A stretch of DNA of 5,423 nucleotides from an uncultured bacterium (GTDB lineage Bacteria; Bacillota; Clostridia; Lachnospirales; Lachnospiraceae). The notes beneath the pieces are model-generated. The model saw only the letters and a program-made list of their open reading frames with translations, ran no database searches and had not been told where the DNA came from. Made by a program: the position numbers and the translations under genes. The DNA lies in contig CAMTFT010000155.1 of assembly GCA_947071365.1 (NCBI GenBank), positions 1 through 5,423 of the forward strand, written 5' to 3'. Below are positions 1 to 5,423 of the stretch, piece by piece. How positions within the stretch are numbered: the stretch's first letter is position 1; every line of letters starts with the position of its first letter.

Positions 1-21
1 GATAACTAAAGCTTTTTTCAT
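1..21 (-). CDS. 5' end of an unidentified gene, cut by the left edge
   Basis: A minus-strand ATG at 19-21 opens a frame that stays open to the window edge and reads MKKALVI. It is preceded by a good Shine-Dalgarno stretch, GAAGGGA, at 31-37 with nine bases between it and the ATG. An extended -10 promoter lies about 40 bases upstream and the glyA terminator lies beyond that, so this is probably the first gene of a new transcript. Seven residues are too few to identify the product. A Lys-Lys followed by hydrophobic residues fits a signal peptide, a lipoprotein or the first strand of a Rossmann fold equally well. Confidence 0.45.
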
Positions 22-59
22 CAATATACTTCCCTTCGAACAGAATAATTTACCTTATC

Positions 60-68
60 AATATACCA
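60..68 (-). promoter_or_regulatory. Candidate extended -10 promoter for the left-edge gene
   Basis: Read on the minus strand the site is TGGTATATT: a TGn extension directly followed by TATATT, which matches five of six bases of the sigma-A -10 consensus. No convincing -35 box is seen 16-18 bases upstream, where the sequence is CTTTCT-like, but extended -10 promoters can work without one. The predicted start near 53 would give a leader of about 30 bases. Caution: the ten bases ATCAATATAC containing this -10 recur at 20-29 over the start codon, so the match could be incidental. Confidence 0.4.
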
Positions 69-185
69 CCTCTTTTTCTAAAAGAAAGTGATTTTTTCTT
101 AATACTTAATGAAGACACGAAATTTTCACAAATCAGATTCCCTGCAGCAGGCTGACACGGTGCTCTCCCAATTGCACCGCGCAGA

Positions 186-213
186 TAAAACAGGGTGCTG
201 TACCAGCACCCTG
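186..213 (-). terminator. Rho-independent terminator of glyA
   Basis: The arms CAGGGTGCTG (191-200) and CAGCACCCTG (204-213) form a perfect 10-bp GC-rich stem with a three-base loop. On the minus strand the stem is followed directly by TTTTATC. It begins 17 bases after the glyA stop codon, the expected place and orientation for an intrinsic terminator. On the plus strand no T-run follows, so it appears to be one-directional. Confidence 0.88.
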
Positions 214-230
214 CAATGTATTTTCGATAT

Positions 231-1472
231 TTACTGTACCAATGGATATTTATCTGTGAGAGACTTGACGAGAGCCCTTGCCTTTGTCTCACAATCCGGC
301 TTATTTTTCAGCATCGCAGTGATCGCCTCTGCAATAACATCCATGTCCTCTGTGTTCATGCCCCGGGAGGTAACTGCCGGTGTACCAAGACGGACTCCGC
401 TGGTCACAAACGCAGACTGCGGATCATTCGGGATCGTGTTTTTATTGCAGGTGATGTTCACACTGTCAAGCAGCTTTTCCACTTCCTTGCCAGTTCTTCC
501 AACGCTTGTCAGATCCACCAGCATCAGGTGATTGTCCGTACCGCCGGATACGATCCGGATACCACGGTTCATCAGCCCGCTGCAAAGGGCCTTTGCATTT
601 TTGGCTACATTTTCCTGATATTCCTTATATTCAGGCTGGAGCGCCTCTTTGAAGCATACGGCCTTGGCCGCGATCACATGCATCAGCGGGCCGCCCTGAG
701 TACCCGGGAAAATAGCCTTGTTGAAGTTTGCTTCCTTTGCGAACTCCGCGCTGGAAAGGATCAGACCGCCTCTCGGTCCGCGCAGTGTCTTGTGGGTCGT
801 CGTTGTCGTCACGTGTGCATACGGAATCGGGCTCGGATGAACGCCTGCTGCCACCAAACCTGCGATATGCGCCATATCCACCATCAGATATGCGCCGACC
901 TCGTCTGCGATCTCCCGGAATCTCTTAAAGTCAATAATCCTTGCGTATGCGCTTGCTCCCGCTACGATCAGCTTCGGGTGGCATTCCAGTGCAATCTCAC
1001 GCACCTTGTCGTAATCAATGAAACCTTCGTCATTCACCCCGTAAGGAACAACGTGGAAATATGCCCCTGACAGGTTTGCCGGGCTTCCGTGAGTCAGATG
1101 TCCGCCGTGGGCCAGATTCATGCCCATCACCGTATCGCCCGGCTTCAGAAGCGCAAAGAACACCGCCATGTTCGCCTGTGCGCCGGAATGCGGCTGAACG
1201 TTGGCATATGTGCAGCCGAACAGCTTCATCGCCCGCTCTTTCGCAAGCTCTTCCACAACATCGACGCACTCACATCCGCCGTAATATCTCTTTCCCGGAT
1301 AGCCTTCTGCATACTTATTTGTAAGCGGACTGCCCATCGCTGCCATAACAGCTTTAGACACCCAGTTTTCAGATGCAATCAGTTCAATATGGCTGTTCTG
1401 TCTCTCCTGCTCTGCTACGATCGCGTCAGCAATCTCAGGATCCACGCGCCGAACTTCATCAAGTGAATACAT
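231..1472 (-). CDS. glyA: Serine hydroxymethyltransferase
   Basis: This cytosolic PLP enzyme interconverts serine and tetrahydrofolate with glycine and 5,10-methylene-tetrahydrofolate, the main entry of one-carbon units for purine, thymidylate and methionine synthesis. The 413-residue protein has the usual bacterial length. Visible hallmarks are the glycine/tyrosine-rich [13 protein letters not shown] (54-66), the cofactor-stacking region around HSGAQAN (95-101), the PLP-pyridine Asp in VDMAHIAG (Asp199, with His202), the Schiff-base lysine in [15 protein letters not shown] (Lys228), and the substrate-carboxylate arginine in [13 protein letters not shown] (probably Arg361). The ATG at 1472 has AGGAGG (1481-1486) eight bases upstream, which fixes the start. 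A strong promoter precedes it and a terminator follows, so it is probably transcribed alone. No key residue is missing. A minor threonine-aldolase-type side activity is common in this family. Confidence 0.97.
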   Translation of the reverse strand: MYSLDEVRRVDPEIADAIVAEQERQNSHIELIASENWVSKAVMAAMGSPLTNKYAEGYPGKRYYGGCECVDVVEELAKERAMKLFGCTYANVQPHSGAQANMAVFFALLKPGDTVMGMNLAHGGHLTHGSPANLSGAYFHVVPYGVNDEGFIDYDKVREIALECHPKLIVAGASAYARIIDFKRFREIADEVGAYLMVDMAHIAGLVAAGVHPSPIPYAHVTTTTTHKTLRGPRGGLILSSAEFAKEANFNKAIFPGTQGGPLMHVIAAKAVCFKEALQPEYKEYQENVAKNAKALCSGLMNRGIRIVSGGTDNHLMLVDLTSVGRTGKEVEKLLDSVNITCNKNTIPNDPQSAFVTSGVRLGTPAVTSRGMNTEDMDVIAEAITAMLKNKPDCETKARALVKSLTDKYPLVQ

Positions 1473-1519
1473 AGTTTCATCCTCCTGTTAATCTTTTCTT
1501 TTCGTGGCGTATCCCAAAC

Positions 1520-1548
1520 ATGATACTTCTGTTCGCCGTAAAAGTCAA
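1520..1548 (-). promoter_or_regulatory. Sigma-A promoter of glyA
   Basis: On the minus strand TTGACT (1543-1548) and TATCAT (1520-1525) are separated by exactly 17 bases. They match the TTGACA and TATAAT consensus at five of six and four of six positions. The predicted start is near 1513, giving a leader of only about 40 bases that ends with AGGAGG and the glyA ATG. That leaves no room for a riboswitch, so any control should act on initiation, through the direct repeats that overlap the promoter. Confidence 0.75.
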
Positions 1549-1564
1549 GGACTTGTTCGCCGTA
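1530..1564 (-). repeat. Paired 11-base direct repeats over the glyA promoter, candidate operator
   Basis: TACGGCGAACA on the minus strand occurs exactly twice, at 1554-1564 and 1530-1540, with a 24-base period. One copy lies just upstream of the -35 box and the other fills most of the -35/-10 spacer. Two exact copies flanking a -35 box are typical of a transcription-factor site. The core CGAAC resembles the CCGAAC core of the Bacillus PurR box, and glyA belongs to the B. subtilis PurR regulon. However, the Bacillus boxes are usually inverted about 16-17 bases apart, not direct, so the PurR link is only an inference. Confidence 0.5.
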
Positions 1565-1600
1565 TTTTTTCAAATGTCCGCACATGGCGTACTTTCAGTT

Positions 1601-1641
1601 AAAAACCGCCGCACACATTCACAGATCTCAAACAGTACGGC
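1601..1641 (-). terminator. Possible terminator of tcdA
   Basis: On the minus strand GCCGTAC (1635-1641) can pair over seven positions, one of them G-U, with GTGCGGC (1608-1614). GG and then a run of five T (1601-1605) follow. The stem begins inside the last tcdA codons and its loop is long, about 20 bases, so this is weaker than the other terminators here. Its place between tcdA and the glyA promoter supports it. Confidence 0.4.
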
Positions 1642-2416
1642 CGGCCATCTTTTCCGGATCGCACAGATCCCTGATCACCTCGCCTGCCAGGATCAGCCCT
1701 GCCACCGACGGAACAAATGCGTTGCTTCCCGGCGTCTGGCGGCGCACCATCCTATCTGCCGCAATATTTTTTATATCCGGGCTGCTGTTTTTCTCATCCT
1801 CGCCATATACCGCTCCCAGCTCCAGCGGCATCATCGCCTTTTCCTGGGAATACACGACCTTCAAATGAGAAATATTCCTCTTTTTCAGCTCCCGGCGCAT
1901 TACCTTTTCCAGCGGACAGACCGAAGTCTCATAGATATCCGCCACCTCAAACGCTGTGGGATCTGTCTTGTTGCCCGCCCCCATGGAACTGATGATCCTC
2001 GTTCCTGCCCGATCCGCCTGTACGGCCAGCTCCAGCTTGCCGGTCACTGTGTCAATGGCATCCACAATATAATCATATTCTCTAAAATCAAACTGATGCG
2101 CCGTATCCGGCATAAAAAACATCCTGTAGCAGTGAACGGCAGCCCGGGGATTGATGTCCAGGATTCGTTCTCTTGCCACATCCACCTTATATCTTCCAAC
2201 CGTGCTGTGCAGTGCAATGATCTGCCGGTTGATATTCGACACTGCCACTGTATCATTGTCGATCAGATCCAGTGTGCCAACACCGCTCCTTGCCAGTGCC
2301 TCCACCACATAACCGCCAACGCCACCAACACCGAACACCGCCACTCTGGATGCGGCAAGCCGCTCCATATTTTCTTTCCCAAAAAGCATCCCGGTTCTTG
2401 AAAATTCTTCTATCAT
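1628..2416 (-). CDS. tcdA: tRNA threonylcarbamoyladenosine dehydratase (ThiF/E1-like)
   Basis: TcdA (also CsdL/YgdL) uses ATP to cyclise t6A at position 37 of ANN-decoding tRNAs into the hydantoin form ct6A. The 262-residue protein has the family length (E. coli about 268). It opens with the family's SRTGMLFG segment (6-13), then the ATP-binding GVGGVGG (29-35), the acidic strand end LIDNDTV (51-57), NINRQ (61-65) with the conserved Arg64, Lys77, and VDAID (118-122). The late SSMGAGNKTDPT (143-154) and SNAFVPSVAG (231-240) are typical of TcdA rather than of the thiamine enzyme ThiF or MoeB. No ubiquitin-like partner gene is nearby, again favouring TcdA. The start at 2416 is backed by AGGAG (2423-2427) six bases upstream. 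The gene lies 30 bases behind the LysR-type gene with no terminator between, so co-transcription is likely. Confidence 0.92.
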   Translation of the reverse strand: MIEEFSRTGMLFGKENMERLAASRVAVFGVGGVGGYVVEALARSGVGTLDLIDNDTVAVSNINRQIIALHSTVGRYKVDVARERILDINPRAAVHCYRMFFMPDTAHQFDFREYDYIVDAIDTVTGKLELAVQADRAGTRIISSMGAGNKTDPTAFEVADIYETSVCPLEKVMRRELKKRNISHLKVVYSQEKAMMPLELGAVYGEDEKNSSPDIKNIAADRMVRRQTPGSNAFVPSVAGLILAGEVIRDLCDPEKMAGRTV

Positions 2417-2446
2417 CTTTCACTCCTATGATAAGCTTCGCTCTTT

Positions 2447-3337
2447 TCACCTGCATTTCAGCGTCTCTTCCACATAAGCCAGAAACTTCTGAGCCACCAG
2501 CGGAAGCTGCCTGTTCTTGTTCCAGATCAGAACATACGATGCCATCACCGCAGGATTCTTTATTTTTTTGATGCAGATGTTTCTCTTTTCCGGCAGTTTC
2601 CCAGCGGCCGCCGGATATATCGCGATCCCGAGTCCCTGTTCTGTCAGCTCATACGCGTTCATCATGTGTGCATTCCTGCACCGCACGATCGGCTCCTTTC
2701 CAAACGGCTCGAACCATCCGCTGATCTCCTGCAGCCTCGATTTCCGGGAGGGAATGATCAGATCATACGGTGCCAGCTTTTCCAGATCGACCTCATCCCC
2801 CTCCTCCTTTGCCAGCGGATGCTCCGCAGGAATCATCGCGATCCACGGCTCCTTGTATACGTGAAGTGCGTTTACGCCCTCCGCATTATAAGGCTCCATG
2901 ATGACCGCCAGGTCACACAGATCCTGCATGACACGGTACGTCACGTCATCGGAATTACCATTCCAGAGATTGTACTCCACATGGGGATATTTTTTGTTGA
3001 ACCCTGCGATCCACTCTGAAAACAGCCTGGGGCCGTGCCCCTCCACCGTAGCCAGATACAGAGTCCCCTGCAATCCCCGGTTCATGCTCCTGATATCCTC
3101 AGTGGATTTCTCCACCAGATCAAGCACCTGGATCGCATACTGGCGGAAACGTATTCCTTCCTCCGTAAGCTGCAGCGCGTGGGGCTTTCGGATAAAAAGC
3201 TTTGTCCCGAGCTCCTTTTCCAGATCCTGTATCTGTCGGCTGAGCGGCGGCTGCGCAATACAGAGCTTCGCCGCTGCCTGTGTAAAATTCAACTCATTGG
3301 CTACCGCAAGAAAATATCGGATGTGTCTTAATTCCAT
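2447..3337 (-). CDS. LysR-type transcriptional regulator
   Basis: This is a 296-residue DNA-binding regulator of normal family length. Residues 1-60 form the winged helix-turn-helix, with recognition helix around AQPPLSRQIQDLEKELG (28-44), followed by a linker helix to about 88 and a periplasmic-binding-protein-like effector domain (about 91-290). The segment LCIAQPPLSRQIQ is, from memory, almost the same as in CatM/BenM, which suggests similar site preference but says nothing certain about the ligand. The ligand and targets are unknown. AGGAGG (3347-3352) nine bases before the ATG supports the start. The gene is not divergent from a neighbour, as LysR genes often are: lysS upstream points the same way behind a terminator, and tcdA follows 30 bases downstream. 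A LysR-type dyad over its own -10 box suggests autoregulation. Confidence 0.93.
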   Translation of the reverse strand: MELRHIRYFLAVANELNFTQAAAKLCIAQPPLSRQIQDLEKELGTKLFIRKPHALQLTEEGIRFRQYAIQVLDLVEKSTEDIRSMNRGLQGTLYLATVEGHGPRLFSEWIAGFNKKYPHVEYNLWNGNSDDVTYRVMQDLCDLAVIMEPYNAEGVNALHVYKEPWIAMIPAEHPLAKEEGDEVDLEKLAPYDLIIPSRKSRLQEISGWFEPFGKEPIVRCRNAHMMNAYELTEQGLGIAIYPAAAGKLPEKRNICIKKIKNPAVMASYVLIWNKNRQLPLVAQKFLAYVEETLKCR

Positions 3338-3407
3338 TGTGTCTTTCCTCCTGTGTCTCCACTCCCTCAGCGATAATATCTCCTATCCTTAAAACCGAGA
3401 CAGTGTC

Positions 3408-3429
3408 CAGGCCGCCCGGCCTGTTTTAT
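3408..3429 (+). terminator. GC-rich hairpin with T-run on the plus strand
   Basis: CAGGCC (3408-3413) and GGCCTG (3418-3423) form a perfect 6-bp GC-rich stem with a four-base loop, and TTTTAT follows on the plus strand. In that direction it looks like a small intrinsic terminator that could stop antisense transcripts crossing the regulator. On the minus strand it would sit about ten bases from the predicted 5' end of the regulator mRNA, with no T-run, where it might instead protect the transcript. Which role applies cannot be told from sequence. Confidence 0.35.
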
Positions 3430-3446
3430 ATACCTATTCAGTATAT
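3428..3446. promoter_or_regulatory. LysR-type operator dyad (ATATAC-N7-GTATAT)
   Basis: A perfect inverted repeat of six bases per arm (3428-3433 and 3441-3446) is separated by seven bases. Its core ATAC-N7-GTAT satisfies the LysR T-N11-A rule and equals the box described for CatM and BenM. Those are the regulators whose recognition helix the downstream gene product most resembles. The dyad includes the regulator's -10 box, so binding there should block its own transcription. The site lies about 90 bases before the regulator's start codon. Confidence 0.6.
3440..3445 (-). promoter_or_regulatory. -10 box of the LysR-type gene promoter
   Basis: TATACT on the minus strand matches five of six consensus -10 bases and would start transcription near 3433, giving a leader of roughly 95 bases. 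The -35 region 16-18 bases upstream (around AGATTT next to seven T) is poor, so the promoter may be weak or need an activator. An overlapping alternative uses TATAAA (3426-3431) with CTTACA (3449-3454) 17 bases upstream. Both alternatives overlap the LysR-type dyad. Confidence 0.5.
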
Positions 3447-3484
3447 CTGTAAGCGGCAAAAAAATCTACCCTTTTTATCTGTAA
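3444..3484. repeat. Direct repeat TATCTGTAA, two copies 32 bases apart
   Basis: Nine identical bases occur at 3444-3452 and 3476-3484. The first copy overlaps the right arm of the LysR-type dyad. The 32-base period is about three helical turns, so both copies face the same side of the DNA. LysR proteins bind as tetramers over some 50-60 bases, so the outer copy could be a secondary contact. This is suggestive only, as the repeat is short and AT-rich. Confidence 0.3.
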
Positions 3485-3504
3485 TGTCTTCACACTGCAA
3501 CCGG

Positions 3505-3538
3505 AAGTCCTGTTGTAAAAGAACAGGAGAACTTTTTA
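3505..3538 (+). terminator. Second hairpin with T-run, plus-strand orientation
   Basis: CCTGTT (3509-3514) pairs with AACAGG (3522-3527) over a seven-base loop, and the flanking AAGT (3505-3508) and ACTT (3531-3534) can extend the stem past a three-base bulge. The T-run at 3533-3537 follows on the plus strand, so it could end transcripts coming from the regulator side. Alternatively GTAAAAG (3515-3521) could pair with the CTTTTTAC at 3532-3539. No plus-strand gene is known here. Confidence 0.3.
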
Positions 3539-3542
3539 CTCT

Positions 3543-3587
3543 AAAAAGAACGCCAGCTCACTCTCTTGTAAAGAATGAGCTGACGCT
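3543..3587 (-). terminator. Rho-independent terminator of lysS
   Basis: Arms at 3572-3587 and 3549-3564 form a continuous 16-bp stem including a few G-U pairs, with a seven-base loop. On the minus strand it ends in TTCTTTTTAG. It lies 54 bases after the lysS stop codon and separates lysS from the regulator-tcdA unit. Confidence 0.88.
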
Positions 3588-3641
3588 CTACATAAAGCCG
3601 GTGGTAAATTGGTAAAAACCACTTTTCACCTCAATTTTTCA

Positions 3642-5380
3642 TTAATACATCTTTGCCCCAGCCGGAATATGATCGTCCAGCATAAGCAGATGAAGCTTCT
3701 CTTCGCCTTCCTCCGTATGAACTGCGGAGATCAGCATACCGCAGGATTCAATGCCCATCATAGGTCTTGGAGGCAGGTTTGTAATCGCAAGAAGTGTCTT
3801 GCCAACCAGCTCTTCAGGCTCATAATATGCGTGAATTCCACTTAAAATGGTTCTCTCTGTGCCGGTTCCATCATTTAATGTGAATTTCAGAAGTTTCTTG
3901 GACTTCGGAACTGCTTCACATGCCAGAACCTTTACAGCTCTGAAATCACTCCTGGAGAAGGTTTCAAAATCAACTGCATCTTCAAAAAGTGGCTCGATTT
4001 CTACCTTGGAGAAATCAATTTTTTCTTCGATTACAGGTGATGCAGCCGCCTCAGCTTTGGCTTCTGCCTTCTTCTCACTCTTATTTCCATCGATGGATTT
4101 CATCGTCGGGAAGGCCAGTACATCCCGAATCGCAGCGGAGTCCGTCAACAGCATACACATACGGTCGATACCGAACCCGATACCGCCTGTCGGCGGCATA
4201 CCGATCTCCAGCGCATTCAGGAAATCCTCATCCGTCGTATTTGCTTCCTCGTCTCCCTGTGCAAGCTGCTCTTCCTGCGCCTTGAAACGCTCTCTCTGGT
4301 CGATGGGGTCGTTCAGCTCGGAATAAGCGTTCGCCATCTCCCAGCCGTTCATGAAGAACTCAAAACGCTCTACATACTCCGGATTGTCCGGTTTCTTCTT
4401 CGTCAAAGGAGAAATCTCAATCGGATGATCCATCACAAAGGTCGGCTGGAGCAGATGCTCCTCCACGAATTCCTCAAAGAACAGGTTCAGGATATCGCCC
4501 TTCTTGTGGCGCGTCTCGAACGCAACGTTATGCTCTTTTGCCACAGCACGGGCTTCCTCCAGCGTATGGATCTCATTGAAATCCACTCCTGAATATTTCT
4601 TCACGGCATCCACCATGGTGATCCGCTCGAATGGCTTTCCAAGATCCATTTCGATTCCGTTATACGTGATCTTTGTCGTGCCCAGTACCTCCTGTGCCAC
4701 ATAGCGGTACAGGTTTTCGGTCAGATCCATCATTCCGTTGTAATCCGTATACGCCTGATAAAGCTCCATCAGCGTAAATTCCGGGTTGTGGCGCGTATCC
4801 AGTCCCTCATTTCGGAATACACGTCCGATCTCGTAGACGCGCTCCATGCCGCCCACAATCAGGCGCTTCAGGTAAAGCTCCAGAGAGATACGAAGCTTCA
4901 GATCCTCATTCAGCGCATTAAAATGCGTCTCGAAGGGACGAGCTGCCGCGCCGCCGGCATTCGATACCAGCATCGGAGTCTCCACTTCCATAAAGCCCTG
5001 ACCATCCAGATATTTCCGGATACTGCTGATGATTTTGGAACGCTTGATAAACGTATCCTTTACCTCCGGATTCATAATCAGATCCACATAACGCTGACGG
5101 TAACGAAGGTCTGTGTTCGTCAGACCGTGGAACTTCTCCGGAAGTATCTGCAGGCTCTTCGACAGAAGTGTCACAGATGAAGCGTGAATAGATATCTCGC
5201 CGGTCTTCGTCTTGAACACCTCTCCGGTAATACCGACGATATCACCGATATCCATCTTTTTGAACGCCTTATACGACTCTTCTCCAATGTTGTCTCTTGC
5301 CACATACGACTGAATATTTCCCTTAAGGTCCTGAACATTGCAGAAAGAAGCCTTTCCCATCACACGTTTGGACATCATAC
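3642..5380 (-). CDS. lysS: Lysyl-tRNA synthetase, class II, with C-terminal tRNA-binding domain; 5' end missing
   Basis: The enzyme charges tRNA-Lys with lysine in the cytosol. Counting from the first visible Met, the end of the N-terminal anticodon-binding OB fold (1-75) is followed by motif 1 (about 92-138, RYRQRYVDL to EVETPML), motif 2 ([11 protein letters not shown] with [13 protein letters not shown], 182-207) and motif 3 ([19 protein letters not shown], 393-411). A charged Ala/Glu/Lys linker (about 432-455) leads to an EMAPII/Trbp111-like OB fold (about 465-578), also seen at the C-terminus of many MetRS and known, as I recall, in clostridial LysRS. The visible Met-Met is internal: it aligns with GRMM about 70 residues into the B. 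subtilis and E. coli proteins. The sequence breaks there only because sequencing adapter begins at 5381, and the in-frame TAA just upstream is adapter-made. Full length should be about 650 residues. No catalytic motif is lost. Confidence 0.95.
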
Positions 5381-5423
5381 CTGTCTCTTATACACATCTC
5401 CGAGCCCACGAGACGGAGCTACA
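5381..5423. other. Illumina Nextera/Tn5 read-through adapter and index, not genomic
   Basis: CTGTCTCTTATACACATCT (5381-5399) is the reverse-complement Tn5 mosaic end used as the Nextera trimming sequence. It is followed directly by CCGAGCCCACGAGAC (5400-5414), the rest of the Nextera read-2 adapter. The next eight bases, GGAGCTAC (5415-5422), match the Nextera XT i7 index N718 as I remember it, and the final A fits the start of the P7 sequence. All 43 bases should be masked. Genomic sequence ends at 5380. Confidence 0.97.

Larger units (their letters stand above)
3338..3641. other. Intergenic region between lysS and the LysR-type gene
   Basis: This 304-base AT-rich spacer holds no supportable gene on either strand. 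A plus-strand frame at 3337-3615 has no ribosome binding site and crosses the terminator stem and the promoter. From the lysS side it holds a weak GTGGT/ACCAC dyad (3601-3622), the lysS terminator (3543-3587), a second hairpin (3505-3538), two copies of TATCTGTAA, the promoter with its LysR-type dyad, a GC-rich hairpin (3408-3423) and the regulator's ribosome binding site. Confidence 0.8.

Noticed and set aside
150..185. GGGAGAGCACCG on the minus strand, reminiscent of a glycine riboswitch or a tRNA D-arm, near glyA
   Set aside because: The conserved later part of the glycine aptamer (a CTCTCAGG-type segment) is absent, and no T-arm or acceptor pairing for a tRNA can be drawn. Only a 6-bp CGGTGC/GCACCG hairpin (158-179) without a T-run remains.
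195..1070. A 291-codon plus-strand frame opposite glyA
   Set aside because: It starts inside the glyA terminator stem and is antisense to a protein with all its catalytic motifs intact. No ribosome binding site or family resemblance is seen.
1473..1519. A possible ZTP or other riboswitch before glyA
   Set aside because: The predicted leader is only about 40 bases with no stem-loop of note, too short for any known aptamer plus expression platform.
1520..2401. A 293-codon plus-strand frame opposite tcdA
   Set aside because: It lies almost wholly antisense to a recognised gene, begins inside the glyA promoter, has no ribosome binding site, and its product is His/Cys/Arg-rich with no recognisable domain. 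It is a coding shadow.
3337..3615. A 92-codon plus-strand frame in the lysS-regulator spacer
   Set aside because: It has no Shine-Dalgarno, reads through a promoter and a 16-bp terminator stem, and shows no domain-like composition.
3601..3622. GTGGT/ACCAC dyad just after the lysS stop codon
   Set aside because: The stem is at most five bases, has competing pairings (TGGT/ACCA inside it), and is followed by no T-run on the minus strand. The downstream 16-bp stem is the clear terminator.
5381..5399. A real Tn5-type transposon end
   Set aside because: The mosaic end is directly followed by the synthetic Nextera primer sequence and an index, which does not occur in natural transposons.

Overview
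The window looks like the end of a short-read contig from an anaerobic Firmicute, most likely a clostridium of the Lachnospiraceae type. The evidence is strong AGGAGG-like ribosome binding sites, protein sequences of clostridial character, moderate GC content in the genes with AT-rich spacers, and a lysyl-tRNA synthetase carrying an extra C-terminal tRNA-binding domain. The family-level placement is an inference; no species can be named from this sequence.

All genes are on the minus strand. In transcription order (right to left) they are: lysS (lysyl-tRNA synthetase, missing about 70 N-terminal residues), a strong terminator, a LysR-type regulator with its own promoter, tcdA (a ThiF/E1-like tRNA t6A37 cyclase) 30 bases behind the regulator, a probable terminator, glyA (serine hydroxymethyltransferase) with a clear sigma-A promoter and its own terminator, and the first seven codons of an unidentified gene running off the left edge. 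The content is ordinary housekeeping: tRNA charging, tRNA modification and one-carbon metabolism. Transcription is in at least three units: lysS, regulator-tcdA, and glyA.

The most informative non-coding signals are three. First, the glyA promoter carries two exact copies of an 11-base direct repeat with a CGAAC core, 24 bases apart around the -35 box. Second, the -10 box of the LysR-type gene lies inside a perfect ATATAC-N7-GTATAT dyad that fits the LysR T-N11-A rule. Third, the 304-base spacer between lysS and the regulator holds a 16-bp terminator stem plus two further hairpins.

The last 43 bases (5381-5423) are not genomic. They are Illumina Nextera/Tn5 read-through adapter followed by what looks like an i7 index. 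This truncates lysS artificially and makes an internal Met-Met pair look like its start. I did not find a convincing new biological system; the adapter and the two promoter-proximal operator candidates are the observations most worth checking.
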